Of a stretch of DNA of 64,000 nt, positions 8,976-16,573 are shown piece by piece. The DNA lies in the NCBI RefSeq assembly GCF_020042665.1, contig NZ_CP083376.1:594001-658000 (forward strand). The letters are read 5' to 3'. This DNA is from Pseudoxanthomonas sp. X-1 (lineage in GTDB: Bacteria > Pseudomonadota > Gammaproteobacteria > Xanthomonadales > Xanthomonadaceae). The notes below the pieces were generated by a model that was not told where the DNA came from, searched no databases, and saw nothing but the letters and a program-made list of their open reading frames with translations. Every line of letters starts with the position of its first letter. Position 1 is the stretch's first letter. A program made the position numbers and the translations under genes.

Positions 8976-9320
8976 TTACTTCAGCGTCTTCAGGTGTTCG
9001 TCGTACAGGCGGTCGGCAATAGGGACGTGCTTCTTGTACCAGCGGTCGTCTCCGGTCTTCTCCCCGCCGAGCAGCAGGATCGCGCTGCGCCGGGGATCGA
9101 AGGCGTACAGCACGCGGAACGGCCGGCCGCCGTACTGAACCCGCAGCTCCCGCATGTTCCCGTGCTTGGAGCCCTTGATGCCGCTGCTGTGCGGGAACCG
9201 CAGGTTGGGACCGTAGCTGCGCAGCAGCAGGACGCTCGCACGCACCGATTCGATCTCCGCTTCGGTCAGCTCAGCCCACCATTCCGCGAAGGTTTCGGTG
9301 TACTCGACATCCCATTCCAT
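8976..9320 (-). CDS. higB: RelE/HigB-family toxin
   Basis: A 114-residue RelE-superfamily mRNA interferase candidate. It starts MEWDVEYTETFAEWWAEL and contains the family's basic core GIKGSKHGNMRELRVQYGGRPFRVLYAFDPRR and the C-terminal KTGDDRWYKKHVPIADRLYDEHL. These match HigB/phage-derived Gp49-like proteins. Such toxins cleave ribosome-bound mRNA. It precedes its antitoxin gene, and the presumed promoter region upstream carries two near-identical 12-bp direct repeats that could be operator sites. All core segments seem intact. Confidence 0.88.
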   Translation of the reverse strand: MEWDVEYTETFAEWWAELTEAEIESVRASVLLLRSYGPNLRFPHSSGIKGSKHGNMRELRVQYGGRPFRVLYAFDPRRSAILLLGGEKTGDDRWYKKHVPIADRLYDEHLKTLK

Positions 9321-9335
9321 GCCCTGCGATCCTGA

Positions 9336-9363
9336 GAGGAATATAACTTATGAGGAATACAAC
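9336..9363. promoter_or_regulatory. Direct-repeat operator candidate of the higBA operon
   Basis: Two copies of GAGGAATA(T/C)AAC lie at 9336-9347 and 9352-9363, starting 16 bases apart and 15 bases upstream of the toxin start. The sequence is AT-rich compared with its surroundings and includes TATAACTTATG. The position fits an autoregulated toxin-antitoxin promoter bound by the XRE antitoxin. Binding is inferred, not shown. Confidence 0.5.
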
Positions 9364-9400
9364 GTCAAGGGAATACCCGGAGACACCGGTAGCGAGCCCG

Positions 9401-10672
9401 TCACGCTGAAAGTGCGAGCTGGCGCGGTGCTACCTGGCCGGCTTCAACGGGCTCGCTTTGATCTAGAAGCAGACTGGTTAGACGCTGGAGCAGTGGCGTT
9501 ACGTCGGGCGCCGCTGTTGATTGCGTGATCGCCTGTTGCGACGCCCATGCCGCTTGAATTTGTGATGCCAGCAGCTGTGCCGCCGCACGTACCGTGTCGG
9601 AAACATCGGCCGGACCAGGTGAGCGGTCGGCACCAGCCCGATGCAGATGCTCGGGGCGCAGATTCGTATAGCGCTTGAGTTGCTTCCAGTCCCGATGCCC
9701 AGTCACGAGGGCGACCTGCTCGATACGCAAGCCCGCCTCAAACAACCGGCTAGTGCCTTCATGGCGTAGATCGTGGAAGTGCAGATTCTTGATCTTGAGT
9801 GCCTTGCATGCACGGCGAAATGCCGCGCCCACCGAGCGAGAGTTGTACGGAAAGATGATGTCGCCGCGCGGGCAATGCTTGCGCTGCAGGCGAATCAAGT
9901 GCAGCGCGTCGAAGCCAGTCAGATTGAGTAGCGGTACCCACTGGTCATTGCCATCCTTTTCGCGCGGATCCTTCCGGTCTTGGATGAGGACCAGACGCCG
10001 TTCAACGTCCAACTCGCTCCAAAGGATGCGGCAGATTTCCTCTTGGCGCATCGCGCTGGCGATCGCGAAGCGGACTATGCGGCCCATAGGAATCGACGCG
10101 CGATCATTGTTGTCGAAATGGTCCAGAAGCCGAGTCAATTCGTCGGCAGTTGGACGCCGATCGCGCGCTCGCGACTTCCCGACCAAGCCTAGTCGCTTGA
10201 GCGCGACGCGTGCCAAATCGACTGGCTCCACTTTGACGTCAATGCCGTGCACGGCCGCTGCGTGAGTAAGCACAAGCTTGAGATAGCCCAGGTCCGCACT
10301 CAGCGTCACCGGGCCGGCACCCTCTTTCGAGCGATCCTTGCCGAACTGGATCAGGCGCTCGCGAGTAAGGTCCTTGAGCTTGACCTTGCCGAGCTTCGCC
10401 TTGAGTGCGTCGAGGGTGAAACGCTTGGAGCGTCGCGGCGCTTTGCCGACCTCGCGCATGTCTTCGACGTGCAGGTCCACAAGGTGTTCGAAGGTCGTCG
10501 GATCTACTTTGGCCCGCTTCAGCGGTGCCTCGCCAAGATCAATCCGCCGCTCGGTCGCAGTTGCCCATTTCCGGGCGTCTTCATGGCGGAGGAAGGTCTC
10601 GCTCGCATAGCATTGCTTGCGCCGGACCTGAACGCGCCAGTGACCTGATGGAAGTTGGATGATCGTGGCCAT
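9401..10672 (-). CDS. Tyrosine recombinase integrase of the dusA-integrated ICE
   Basis: A 423-residue phage-type integrase, transcribed away from dusA. The catalytic domain shows Arg in SAMRQEEI (about residue 208), the HxxR box HDLRHEGTSR (about residue 300) and the GHRDWKQLKRYTNL box with Tyr (about residue 335). The N-terminus (MATIIQLPSGHWRVQVRRK) resembles the beta-sheet arm-binding domain. I chose the ATG at 10672 since this is where the conserved domain begins. Position next to the dusA 5' end is typical of integrases that use dusA as attachment site. It presumably excises and integrates the element carrying the trb operon. A C-terminal extension of about 70 residues after Tyr is unusual. 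Confidence 0.93.
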   Translation of the reverse strand: MATIIQLPSGHWRVQVRRKQCYASETFLRHEDARKWATATERRIDLGEAPLKRAKVDPTTFEHLVDLHVEDMREVGKAPRRSKRFTLDALKAKLGKVKLKDLTRERLIQFGKDRSKEGAGPVTLSADLGYLKLVLTHAAAVHGIDVKVEPVDLARVALKRLGLVGKSRARDRRPTADELTRLLDHFDNNDRASIPMGRIVRFAIASAMRQEEICRILWSELDVERRLVLIQDRKDPREKDGNDQWVPLLNLTGFDALHLIRLQRKHCPRGDIIFPYNSRSVGAAFRRACKALKIKNLHFHDLRHEGTSRLFEAGLRIEQVALVTGHRDWKQLKRYTNLRPEHLHRAGADRSPGPADVSDTVRAAAQLLASQIQAAWASQQAITQSTAAPDVTPLLQRLTSLLLDQSEPVEAGQVAPRQLALSA

Positions 10673-10687
10673 TTTCGTGTGCGCTGC

Positions 10688-10740
10688 GTGTGCACTGGAC
10701 CGTCGTAGCAGGGCGAATTTGGGCAAATTCCAGTGCACAC
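10688..10740. promoter_or_regulatory. 11-bp inverted repeat upstream of the ICE integrase
   Basis: GTGTGCACTGG (10688-10698) and CCAGTGCACAC (10730-10740) are perfect inverted repeats flanking 31 bases that contain AT-rich GAATTTGGGCAAATTC, itself a short inverted repeat. The site begins 15 bases upstream of the integrase start and ends 23 bases before the dusA start. It may be an integrase arm-type site, an operator for the integrase gene, or both. Confidence 0.5.
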
Positions 10741-10845
10741 GAGCGTGCTTTCGTCTCGCTCTATGTTGCTGATTATACGAGATAAACCATTGAACTACAA
10801 AGGGAAAATTTTATCCACAGCCCCCATGATGGACTGGACCGACCG
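10741..10845. other. Probable attR region of the ICE at the dusA 5' end
   Basis: The chromosome/element boundary lies here. On the left the DNA belongs to the element. From about 10826 onward the conserved DusA core (APMMDWTDRHCR) is encoded at normal host base composition. The stretch 10763-10820 is strikingly AT-rich for this genome (ATTATACGAGATAAACC, AAAGGGAAAATTTTATCC). It encodes an N-terminus that looks element-derived. The matching attL is outside the window, so the exact crossover cannot be fixed. Confidence 0.55.
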
Positions 10846-11773
10846 CCATTGCCGGGCGTTCCATCGGGTACTCGCGCCCAACGCCTTGCTCTATACCGAG
10901 ATGGTCCACGCCAATGCGGTGCTGCAGGGCGATCGGGAGCGGCTGCTTGGCTATGACGCCTCGGAGCATCCGGTGGCGCTGCAGCTGGGGGGCAGCGAGC
11001 CCGCGCGGCTGGCCGCGGCCGCGCGCATCGGGCAGGACTACGGCTACGACGAGGTCAACCTCAATGTCGGCTGTCCCTCCGACCGCGTGCAGGCGGGGCG
11101 CTTCGGCGCCTGCCTGATGAAGGAGCCGGCGCTGGTGGCCGAGTGCATCGCCGCGATGCGCGAGGCGGTGAGCATTCCGGTGACGGTGAAGTGCCGCCTG
11201 GGGGTGGACGAGCTGGAGGACTACGCGCATTTCGCCGGCTTCATCGACACGGTCGCCGCGACCGGCTGCGACACCTTCATCGTGCACGCCCGCAAGGCCT
11301 GGCTCGATGGCCTGTCGCCCAAGGAGAACCGCGAGATCCCGCCGCTGCGCTACGAATGGGCCTACCGGCTCAAGCGCGAGCGTCCCCAGCTGACGATCTC
11401 GCTCAACGGCGGCATTGCCGACCTGGACGCGATCGCCACCCACTTGTCGCAGGTCGATGCGGTGATGCTCGGCCGCGCCGCCTATCACGATCCCTACCTG
11501 CTGCATCGCGCCGATGCGCAGCTGGCCGGCAGGCAGGCGCGCCCGCGCGAGGAGCTGCTGCGCGCGCTGCGGCCCTATGTCGAGGCGGCGCTGGCGCGCG
11601 GCGTCGCGCTCAAGCACATCACCCGCCACGTGCTGGGCCTCTATGCCGGCCAGCCTGGCGGGCGCCAGTTTCGCCAGATCCTGAGCGAGGGCGCGCACCG
11701 CCCCGGCGCCGACTGGTCGCTGGTCGAACGTGCGCTGGCCGCCACCGGCGCCCCGCTGACCGTCGCCGCCTGA
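10763..11773 (+). CDS. dusA: tRNA-dihydrouridine(20/20a) synthase DusA
   Basis: A 336-residue FMN-dependent enzyme that reduces uridines 20/20a in the tRNA D-loop. Family motifs are APMMDWTDRHCR, LLYTEMVHANAVL, the NLNVGCPSDRVQ box with the catalytic Cys, VKCRLGVD, FIVHARKAWLDGLSPKENR (DusA subgroup signature) and VMLGRAAYHDPYLL. The first about 20 residues (MLLIIRDKPLNYKGKIL) come from AT-rich DNA next to the integrase and probably replace the native start. A GTG at 10733 and a TTG at 10792 are alternatives. The enzyme core appears intact, so integration likely preserves function. Confidence 0.95.
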   Translation: MLLIIRDKPLNYKGKILSTAPMMDWTDRHCRAFHRVLAPNALLYTEMVHANAVLQGDRERLLGYDASEHPVALQLGGSEPARLAAAARIGQDYGYDEVNLNVGCPSDRVQAGRFGACLMKEPALVAECIAAMREAVSIPVTVKCRLGVDELEDYAHFAGFIDTVAATGCDTFIVHARKAWLDGLSPKENREIPPLRYEWAYRLKRERPQLTISLNGGIADLDAIATHLSQVDAVMLGRAAYHDPYLLHRADAQLAGRQARPREELLRALRPYVEAALARGVALKHITRHVLGLYAGQPGGRQFRQILSEGAHRPGADWSLVERALAATGAPLTVAA

Positions 11774-11786
11774 GGCGGGTGCAGCC

Positions 11787-12698
11787 GTGATCACGCGTGA
11801 TCCGCAGGCCTTCCTCGCCCTGGCGCGCACCCTGGGGCCGGACTGGGGCGCGGCCACCGCGCGCGGCGTGTTCCTGGTGTCGCCCGACGGTTTCGCCCGC
11901 GCCGAAGAGTCCGCCCGCGACAACGCCTACATGGCCAACCACGGCTTCGACGCGGCCGCGGCGCTCGCCGAACACCGCGCGCTGCACCAGGCGCTGTCGG
12001 CGCAGCGGCCGGTGGTCGCCTTCGCCGGCGATGCGGCGACGCCCGACGCGCTGTTCCCCAACAACGTCTTCGCCACCGTGCCGGGCCGCGCGATCGTCGG
12101 ACGCATGCGCCATCCGGTGCGGCAGCGCGAGGCCGCGCGCGAAGACATCCGCGCCTTCTTCACCGACGTGCTCGGCTACGCGCTGGAGGACCTCTCGACC
12201 CAGCCGCACCCGTGCGAGCTGACCGGCTCGCTGGTGGTCGACCGTGCGCGCGGCCTGGCCATCTGCGGGCTGTCCGAACGCTGCGACGCGCAGGGGGCCG
12301 CGTTGATGCATGCCGCGTTCGGCCTGCGCGCGACGCTGCTGGTCGAACTGGCGCCGGGCGAATACCACACCAATGTGGTGCTGGCGCTGCTGGCCGGCCG
12401 CGCCGCGCTGGTCAGCGGCGGCGGCTTCGCCCAGCCGGAACCGCTGCTGGAGGTGCTGCAGGCGCTTTATGGTTCGGGCGTGATCGCGCTGGACGCGGCC
12501 GAGCAGCGGGCCTTCGCCGGCAATGCCATCAGCCTGACCTCCGATTCGGTCTGGATGAGCCGCACCGCGCACCGGGCGCTGCGCCCGGCGACGCTGGCCG
12601 GGCTGGAGGCCGCTGGCCTGCGCCCGCACTCGGTGCCGCTGGCCGCCATCGAGGCCGCCGGCGGCTCGCTAAGATGTTGTGTGGGCGAGATTTTCTGA
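11787..12698 (+). CDS. Arginine deiminase-related / amidinotransferase-fold protein (CtlX-like)
   Basis: A 303-residue member of the guanidino-group-modifying superfamily. Visible motifs are SARDNAYMANHGFD, the substrate-site FPNNVFAT, the HPCELTGSLVVDR region containing the likely Glu and His, and LAPGEYHTNVVLALLAGRAALV. A Cys near the end (LRCCVGEIF) fits the catalytic cysteine. Such proteins deiminate or hydrolyse guanidino compounds (citrulline-forming type in CtlX-like members). The exact substrate cannot be told from sequence. It starts ATG 13 bases after dusA and may be co-transcribed with it. Confidence 0.8.
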   Translation: MITRDPQAFLALARTLGPDWGAATARGVFLVSPDGFARAEESARDNAYMANHGFDAAAALAEHRALHQALSAQRPVVAFAGDAATPDALFPNNVFATVPGRAIVGRMRHPVRQREAAREDIRAFFTDVLGYALEDLSTQPHPCELTGSLVVDRARGLAICGLSERCDAQGAALMHAAFGLRATLLVELAPGEYHTNVVLALLAGRAALVSGGGFAQPEPLLEVLQALYGSGVIALDAAEQRAFAGNAISLTSDSVWMSRTAHRALRPATLAGLEAAGLRPHSVPLAAIEAAGGSLRCCVGEIF

Positions 12699-12729
12699 GG
12701 CGGCGGGGCGCCTGAACGAGTCCGCAGCC

Positions 12730-12751
12730 CCGTTCAGAAAATTCAGAACGG
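12730..12751. repeat. Short inverted repeat CCGTTC-N10-GAACGG
   Basis: CCGTTC at 12730-12735 and GAACGG at 12746-12751 flank AGAAAATTCA. The site lies in the 148-base gap before the PepSY-like gene, which otherwise holds only a presumed promoter. The same half-site (CCGTTCAG/CTGAACGG) recurs in the hairpin after that gene. It could be an operator or part of a terminator for the upstream gene. Confidence 0.35.
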
Positions 12752-12846
12752 ATTCACCGCCGCGCCCCAAGACTGGCCCCTCACCTCGCCACCGGAGTGT
12801 CGGTCGCGGTTCATCCCACCGCGCGAATAGCCGTTACGATTCCGTT

Positions 12847-13221
12847 ATGACCAGCCGCCGCGCCTTAGATGCCCTTTTAACCGTTGCCCTCCTGCTGGGT
12901 GCGACGTCTGCGGCCTGGGCGCAGGTCGATCCGGGCCTGCCGCCGCTGGCGCAGCGCGGTCCGGGCGGTCGCCTGGACGCGGCCGACGCGGTGCGTCGGG
13001 CCCAGGCCGAGAGCGGTGGCCGGGTGCTGGGCGCCGAGCGCGTGCAGTTCGACGGCCGCGACATCATGCGGGTCAAGGTGATGGATCAGGACGGGCGCGT
13101 GCGCTACATGGACAGCGATGCGATGGGCCGGCGCGACACGCGTCGCGGCGGCGAGGCAGGCCCGGGGCGCGACGACTTCCCGCCGATGCGTCCACGCCGG
13201 GCTAACCCCCCACGCCCGTAA
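12847..13221 (+). CDS. PepSY-like periplasmic protein upstream of phoPQ
   Basis: A 124-residue protein with an N-terminal signal peptide (TVALLLGATSAAWAQ) and a compact segment DAVRRAQAESGGRVLGAERVQFDGRDIMRVKVMDQDGRVRYM. This is the PepSY-type pattern (A..A....G.V....L...G....V.V.....). The C-terminus is rich in Arg, Gly and Pro. PepSY proteins placed beside two-component genes in xanthomonads are thought to modulate the sensor or protease activity, which is inferred here. I start at ATG 12847, after a purine-poor leader; an in-frame ATG at 12679 would overlap the previous gene and lacks a signal peptide at the front. Confidence 0.75.
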   Translation: MTSRRALDALLTVALLLGATSAAWAQVDPGLPPLAQRGPGGRLDAADAVRRAQAESGGRVLGAERVQFDGRDIMRVKVMDQDGRVRYMDSDAMGRRDTRRGGEAGPGRDDFPPMRPRRANPPRP

Positions 13222-13250
13222 GCTGAACGGCATGGCGAGCCGTTCAGCTT
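13220..13250 (+). terminator. Perfect 12-bp hairpin between PepSY-like gene and phoP
   Basis: AAGCTGAACGGC (13220-13231) and GCCGTTCAGCTT (13239-13250) form a perfect 12-bp stem with a 7-base loop. It starts inside the TAA stop of the preceding gene. No long T run follows, so it may be an inefficient terminator, an mRNA-processing site or a repressor site 46 bases before phoP. Confidence 0.55.
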
Positions 13251-13295
13251 GCCTCCCGATACTCAGGCACGTTCCCTTTCAGTTAGGAAGACTCC

Positions 13296-13979
13296 ATGCG
13301 CATTCTGCTGGTCGAAGACGAAGCTCCGCTGCGTGAAACCCTGGCCGCTCGCCTGAAGCGCGAAGGCTTTGCCGTCGATGCGGCGCAGGACGGCGAGGAA
13401 GGGCTGTACATGGGCCGCGAGGTGCCGTTCGACGTGGGCATCATCGACCTGGGCCTGCCCAAGATGTCGGGCATGGAACTGATCAAGGCGCTGCGCGACG
13501 AGGGCAAGAAGTTCCCCGTGCTGATCCTGACCGCGCGTTCGAGCTGGCAGGACAAGGTCGAGGGCCTCAAGCAGGGCGCCGACGACTACCTGGTCAAGCC
13601 GTTCCACGTCGAGGAGTTGCTCGCCCGCGTCAACGCGCTGCTGCGCCGCGCCGCCGGCTGGAGCAAGCCCACGCTGGAATGCGGACCCGTCGCGCTGGAC
13701 CTGGCCGCGCAGACCGTCAGCGTCAACGGGAGCAACGTCGACCTGACCAGCTACGAGTACAAGGTGCTCGAGTACCTGATGATGCATGCCGGCGAACTGG
13801 TCTCCAAGGCCGACCTGACCGAGCACATCTACCAGCAGGATTTCGACCGCGACTCCAACGTGCTGGAGGTCTTCATCGGCCGCCTGCGCAAGAAGCTCGA
13901 CCCCGACGGCGCGCTCAAGCCGATCGAAACCGTGCGCGGTCGCGGCTACCGCTTCGCCATCCCGCGCAACGAGGGCTGA
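13296..13979 (+). CDS. phoP: PhoP-type response regulator (OmpR family)
   Basis: A 227-residue OmpR/PhoP regulator. The receiver domain (residues 1-115) has the acidic pair at VEDE, the phosphoacceptor Asp51 in IIDLGLPKMSG and the Lys in LVKPFH. The winged-helix domain (about 125-222) contains LTSYEYKVLEYLMMHAGELVSK and the DNA-recognition region VLEVFIGRLRKKLD. It is preceded by AGGAAG, 9 bases from ATG. The gene overlaps phoQ by one base (TGATG). In xanthomonads this pair is essential or near-essential and controls envelope and Mg2+ responses; regulon details here are inferred. Confidence 0.9.
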   Translation: MRILLVEDEAPLRETLAARLKREGFAVDAAQDGEEGLYMGREVPFDVGIIDLGLPKMSGMELIKALRDEGKKFPVLILTARSSWQDKVEGLKQGADDYLVKPFHVEELLARVNALLRRAAGWSKPTLECGPVALDLAAQTVSVNGSNVDLTSYEYKVLEYLMMHAGELVSKADLTEHIYQQDFDRDSNVLEVFIGRLRKKLDPDGALKPIETVRGRGYRFAIPRNEG

Positions 13980-15439
13980 TGCCCGGGGCCGCGCCTTCCG
14001 CGCAGGCCCCGGCGGCAGGGCGCGAACGCATCGTCCGGTGGCGCCCGCGCTCGCTGCGGGCGCGCCAGCTGCTGGCCGCCAGCGTGGGCCTGGTGGCTTT
14101 CCTCGCGCTGGCCGGCGTGGCGCTGGACCGTGCCTTCGTCACCACCGCCGAGGACAACCTGCAGCGGCGCCTCGAAGGGTATGCGTACTCGTTCGCCAAC
14201 AAGGTGGACTTCGCCCGCGACGGGTCGCTGATCAATCCATCGGATGCGGCCACGGTGATCGATCCGCGCTTCGGCCAGCCCGGCAGCGGGCTGTACGCGC
14301 AGATCGTGCTGCCCAATCCGGAAGCCGGCTGGGGCTCGGATTCGACCCTGGGCCCGTATCTGCCGCAGGGCAAGATGCTCAAGCCCAACGACAAGGTCTT
14401 CGAAGGTCCGCTGGACATGGTCCAGCTCGACGGGCGCGATGGCGCGGTGTATCGCTTCGGCCTGGGCACGGTGTGGGCCGCGCGCGGGCCCAAGAGCGAG
14501 TTCTCCTACTCGATCTACGTGCTCGAAGACACGCAGGTGCTCGACTCGCAGCTGCAGACCTTCCGCCATGCGCTGTGGGTCTATCTGGGCAGCGCCGGCG
14601 TGGTGCTGCTGCTGCTGCAGGGGCTGATCCTCAACTGGAGCCTGCGCCCGCTGCAGCGCGTGATCAACGAACTCAAGCGGGTCCAGCGCGGCGAAGCCAA
14701 GGGCATGACCGAGCACCATCCGCGCGAGCTGGAGCCGCTGACCGAGAGCATCAACGCCTTCATCGATTCCGAGCGCGAGAACCTGGAGCGTCAGCGCAAC
14801 ACGCTGGCCGACCTGGCGCACAGCCTGAAGACGCCGCTGGCGGTGCTGCGCGCGCAGCTGGACGACGGCGTGCACGCCAATGCGCTGCGCGAGGAGCTCA
14901 ACGTCCAGCTCAAGCGCATGAACGACCTGGTGTCCTACCAGCTGGCGCGCGCGGCCTCCACCGGCCACAAGCTGTTCTCGGCGCCGGTGGACATCGAGCC
15001 GCACGCCGACCAGATCGTGCGCGGGCTGGAGAAGGTCTACGCGGCCAAGGGCGTGATCTGCGAGTTCGAGATCGATCCGTCCGCGCGCTTCCACGGCGAG
15101 GTCGGCGACCTGCAGGAGCTGATGGGCAACCTGCTGGAGAACGCCTTCAAGTGGGCGCGCTCGCGCGTGCTGCTGACGGTCGCGCCGATCAACTCGGCCG
15201 GCAACCGCCGCGCCGGCCTGCTGCTGGCGGTGGACGACGACGGCCCGGGCATCCCCGAGGACAACGTGGCCAACATCCTCCAGCGCGGCGTGCGCGGCGA
15301 CGAGCGCGTGCAGGGCCACGGCATCGGCCTGTCGATCGTGCAGGACCTGGTGCGCGGCTATCGCGGCGAGCTGACCGTCAGCCGTTCGCAGGAACTGGGC
15401 GGGGAGCGGTTCGAGGTGAAGCTGCCCGAGGGGCTGTGA
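13979..15439 (+). CDS. phoQ: PhoQ-type sensor histidine kinase
   Basis: A 486-residue membrane kinase. TM1 is near residues 30-48 and a periplasmic sensor domain follows. TM2 is near 200-220 (LWVYLGSAGVVLLLLQGLILNWSL), then a HAMP-like linker, the dimerisation H-box LADLAHSLKTPLAVL with His281, and the HATPase domain (NLLENAFKWA, VDDDGPGIP, GHGIGLSIV). The start overlaps the phoP stop, so the two are translationally coupled. A long in-frame extension upstream belongs to the alternate frame of phoP and is rejected. It should phosphorylate the regulator encoded immediately upstream. Confidence 0.92.
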   Translation: MPGAAPSAQAPAAGRERIVRWRPRSLRARQLLAASVGLVAFLALAGVALDRAFVTTAEDNLQRRLEGYAYSFANKVDFARDGSLINPSDAATVIDPRFGQPGSGLYAQIVLPNPEAGWGSDSTLGPYLPQGKMLKPNDKVFEGPLDMVQLDGRDGAVYRFGLGTVWAARGPKSEFSYSIYVLEDTQVLDSQLQTFRHALWVYLGSAGVVLLLLQGLILNWSLRPLQRVINELKRVQRGEAKGMTEHHPRELEPLTESINAFIDSERENLERQRNTLADLAHSLKTPLAVLRAQLDDGVHANALREELNVQLKRMNDLVSYQLARAASTGHKLFSAPVDIEPHADQIVRGLEKVYAAKGVICEFEIDPSARFHGEVGDLQELMGNLLENAFKWARSRVLLTVAPINSAGNRRAGLLLAVDDDGPGIPEDNVANILQRGVRGDERVQGHGIGLSIVQDLVRGYRGELTVSRSQELGGERFEVKLPEGL

Positions 15440-15555
15440 GTCGGTCCCAGGTGCGCAGGCGGCCTGGGAAGCAACATCCTTCTTCGACTTCGACCCTCCC
15501 TGTTTGCCGCCGGGCGGGCGGCGCAGTCGGACATCACGAGCCGCGGCCAACTTCC

Positions 15556-15645
15556 TGCCGTCGTTCCCGAGAAAGCGGGAACCCACGGACGTTGCGCGAC
15601 CTGGACGGACGTCCATGGATCCCCGCGTCCGCGGGGATGACCGCT
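15556..15645. repeat. Interspersed palindromic repeat cluster (REP-like)
   Basis: Two palindromic units lie in the 382-base gap after phoQ: CGTTCCCGAGAAAGCGGGAA (15561-15580) and GGATCCCCGCGTCCGCGGGGAT, which runs to about 15639. Such GAAAGCGGGAA/CCGCGGGGATGAC elements are common multicopy intergenic repeats in xanthomonads. The first about 100 bases of the gap and 15646-15720 hold nothing else I can name. Confidence 0.6.
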
Positions 15646-15721
15646 TTTTGTGCTTCCCGTGCTACCACCCTCGACGCAGCAAGCCTCCCAAACGAGGTTT
15701 GAGCCCGCAAGCTCCTGATCG

Positions 15722-15805
15722 ATTCCCGATTCCCGATTCCCGATTCCCGATTCCCGATTCCCGATTCCCGAATCCCGAATCCCGAATCCCGAATCCCGAA
15801 TCCCG
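15722..15805. repeat. Tandem heptamer array ATTCCCG x7 then AATCCCG x5
   Basis: Seven exact copies of ATTCCCG (15722-15770) are followed without a break by five exact copies of AATCCCG (15771-15805). The units differ only at the second base, and the switch occurs once, between the two blocks. Arrays of this heptamer are frequent between genes in Xanthomonas and Stenotrophomonas. It ends 16 bases before the mtfA stop codon, so it lies between convergent genes. Copy number is likely variable between strains. Confidence 0.9.
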
Positions 15806-15821
15806 GCGCCGCGCAGCGGCG

Positions 15822-16562
15822 CTAGAACAGCGCCGGCGGCGCGCCATAGAGCTTGACCAGGTGGTCGGCGACTTCGGGCATCGCCTCGCGCAGGACCTGC
15901 GGGGCGGAGAAGTGGTATTCGCTGACCACCGCGAAGAATTCCTCCGGCGACTCGGCCGCGTAGTCGTCGATGCGGGTGCGCTTGCCGGCGTCCACGCGGG
16001 CGCACAGGGCGTCGTAGTGGCGCTGGAAATCCCTGGCCCAGGCGCGTTGCCAGGGGCCGGGCAGGGGCGGGCTGCCGTCCAGCACGCCGTTGAGGCTGTC
16101 GAGCTTGTGCGCCATCTCGTGCACGGCCACGCAGTAGCCGGAGGCCGGATCGTCGATTTCGGCCCTCACATCGGCCCAGGACAGGATCAGCGGGCCGCTG
16201 TCCCAGGACTCGCCCGCAAGCTCGTCCTCCCACTCGTGCAGCACGCCGGCCGCGTCGACGTGGCTGCGCTGCACGCGGAAGGCCTCCGGATACACGATCA
16301 GCTGCGACCAGCCGCGCAGCCCGCCGATGCCGAACTCCAGCAGCGGCAGACAGCACAGCGCGGCCAGCTGCACGCGCGCGCGTTCGTCCAGCTCCAGGCC
16401 GCCCAGCGCGGTGATGGTCTTCTGGTGGAGGAAGCGCGCCGCCAGCGCACGCAGCGTCTCGCGCTGGGACGGCTGCAGGCCGCGCACCCACGGCAGGCCC
16501 TCGCCGGCCTGCTGCCAGAGCGTGTCGTCGAGCGCGGGGGGCTGGCCGCGCAGCCAGCGCAA
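15822..16562 (-). CDS. mtfA: MtfA-like zinc peptidase (M90 family)
   Basis: About 246 residues. The zincin motif HEMAHKLD appears near the middle, followed by the family-typical segments GVLDGSPPLPG and IDDYAAESPEEFFAVVSEYHF with a candidate Glu ligand. The upstream part shows RFLHQKTITALGGLELDERARVQLAALCCLPLLE. E. coli MtfA binds Mlc and has aminopeptidase activity. There is no ATG in a suitable place. I suggest TTG at 16562, but the upstream codons VPLIQP could also belong to the protein. The open frame extends further without a credible start. It follows a small exported-protein gene with 11 bases between. Confidence 0.82.
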   Translation of the reverse strand: MRWLRGQPPALDDTLWQQAGEGLPWVRGLQPSQRETLRALAARFLHQKTITALGGLELDERARVQLAALCCLPLLEFGIGGLRGWSQLIVYPEAFRVQRSHVDAAGVLHEWEDELAGESWDSGPLILSWADVRAEIDDPASGYCVAVHEMAHKLDSLNGVLDGSPPLPGPWQRAWARDFQRHYDALCARVDAGKRTRIDDYAAESPEEFFAVVSEYHFSAPQVLREAMPEVADHLVKLYGAPPALF

Positions 16563-16573
16563 CAGCGGCTGGA

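Noticed and set aside
15646..15847. Short minus-strand peptide FGIRDSGIGNRESG from the heptamer array
   Set aside because: It is the translation of tandem intergenic repeats, a frequent artefact in xanthomonads.
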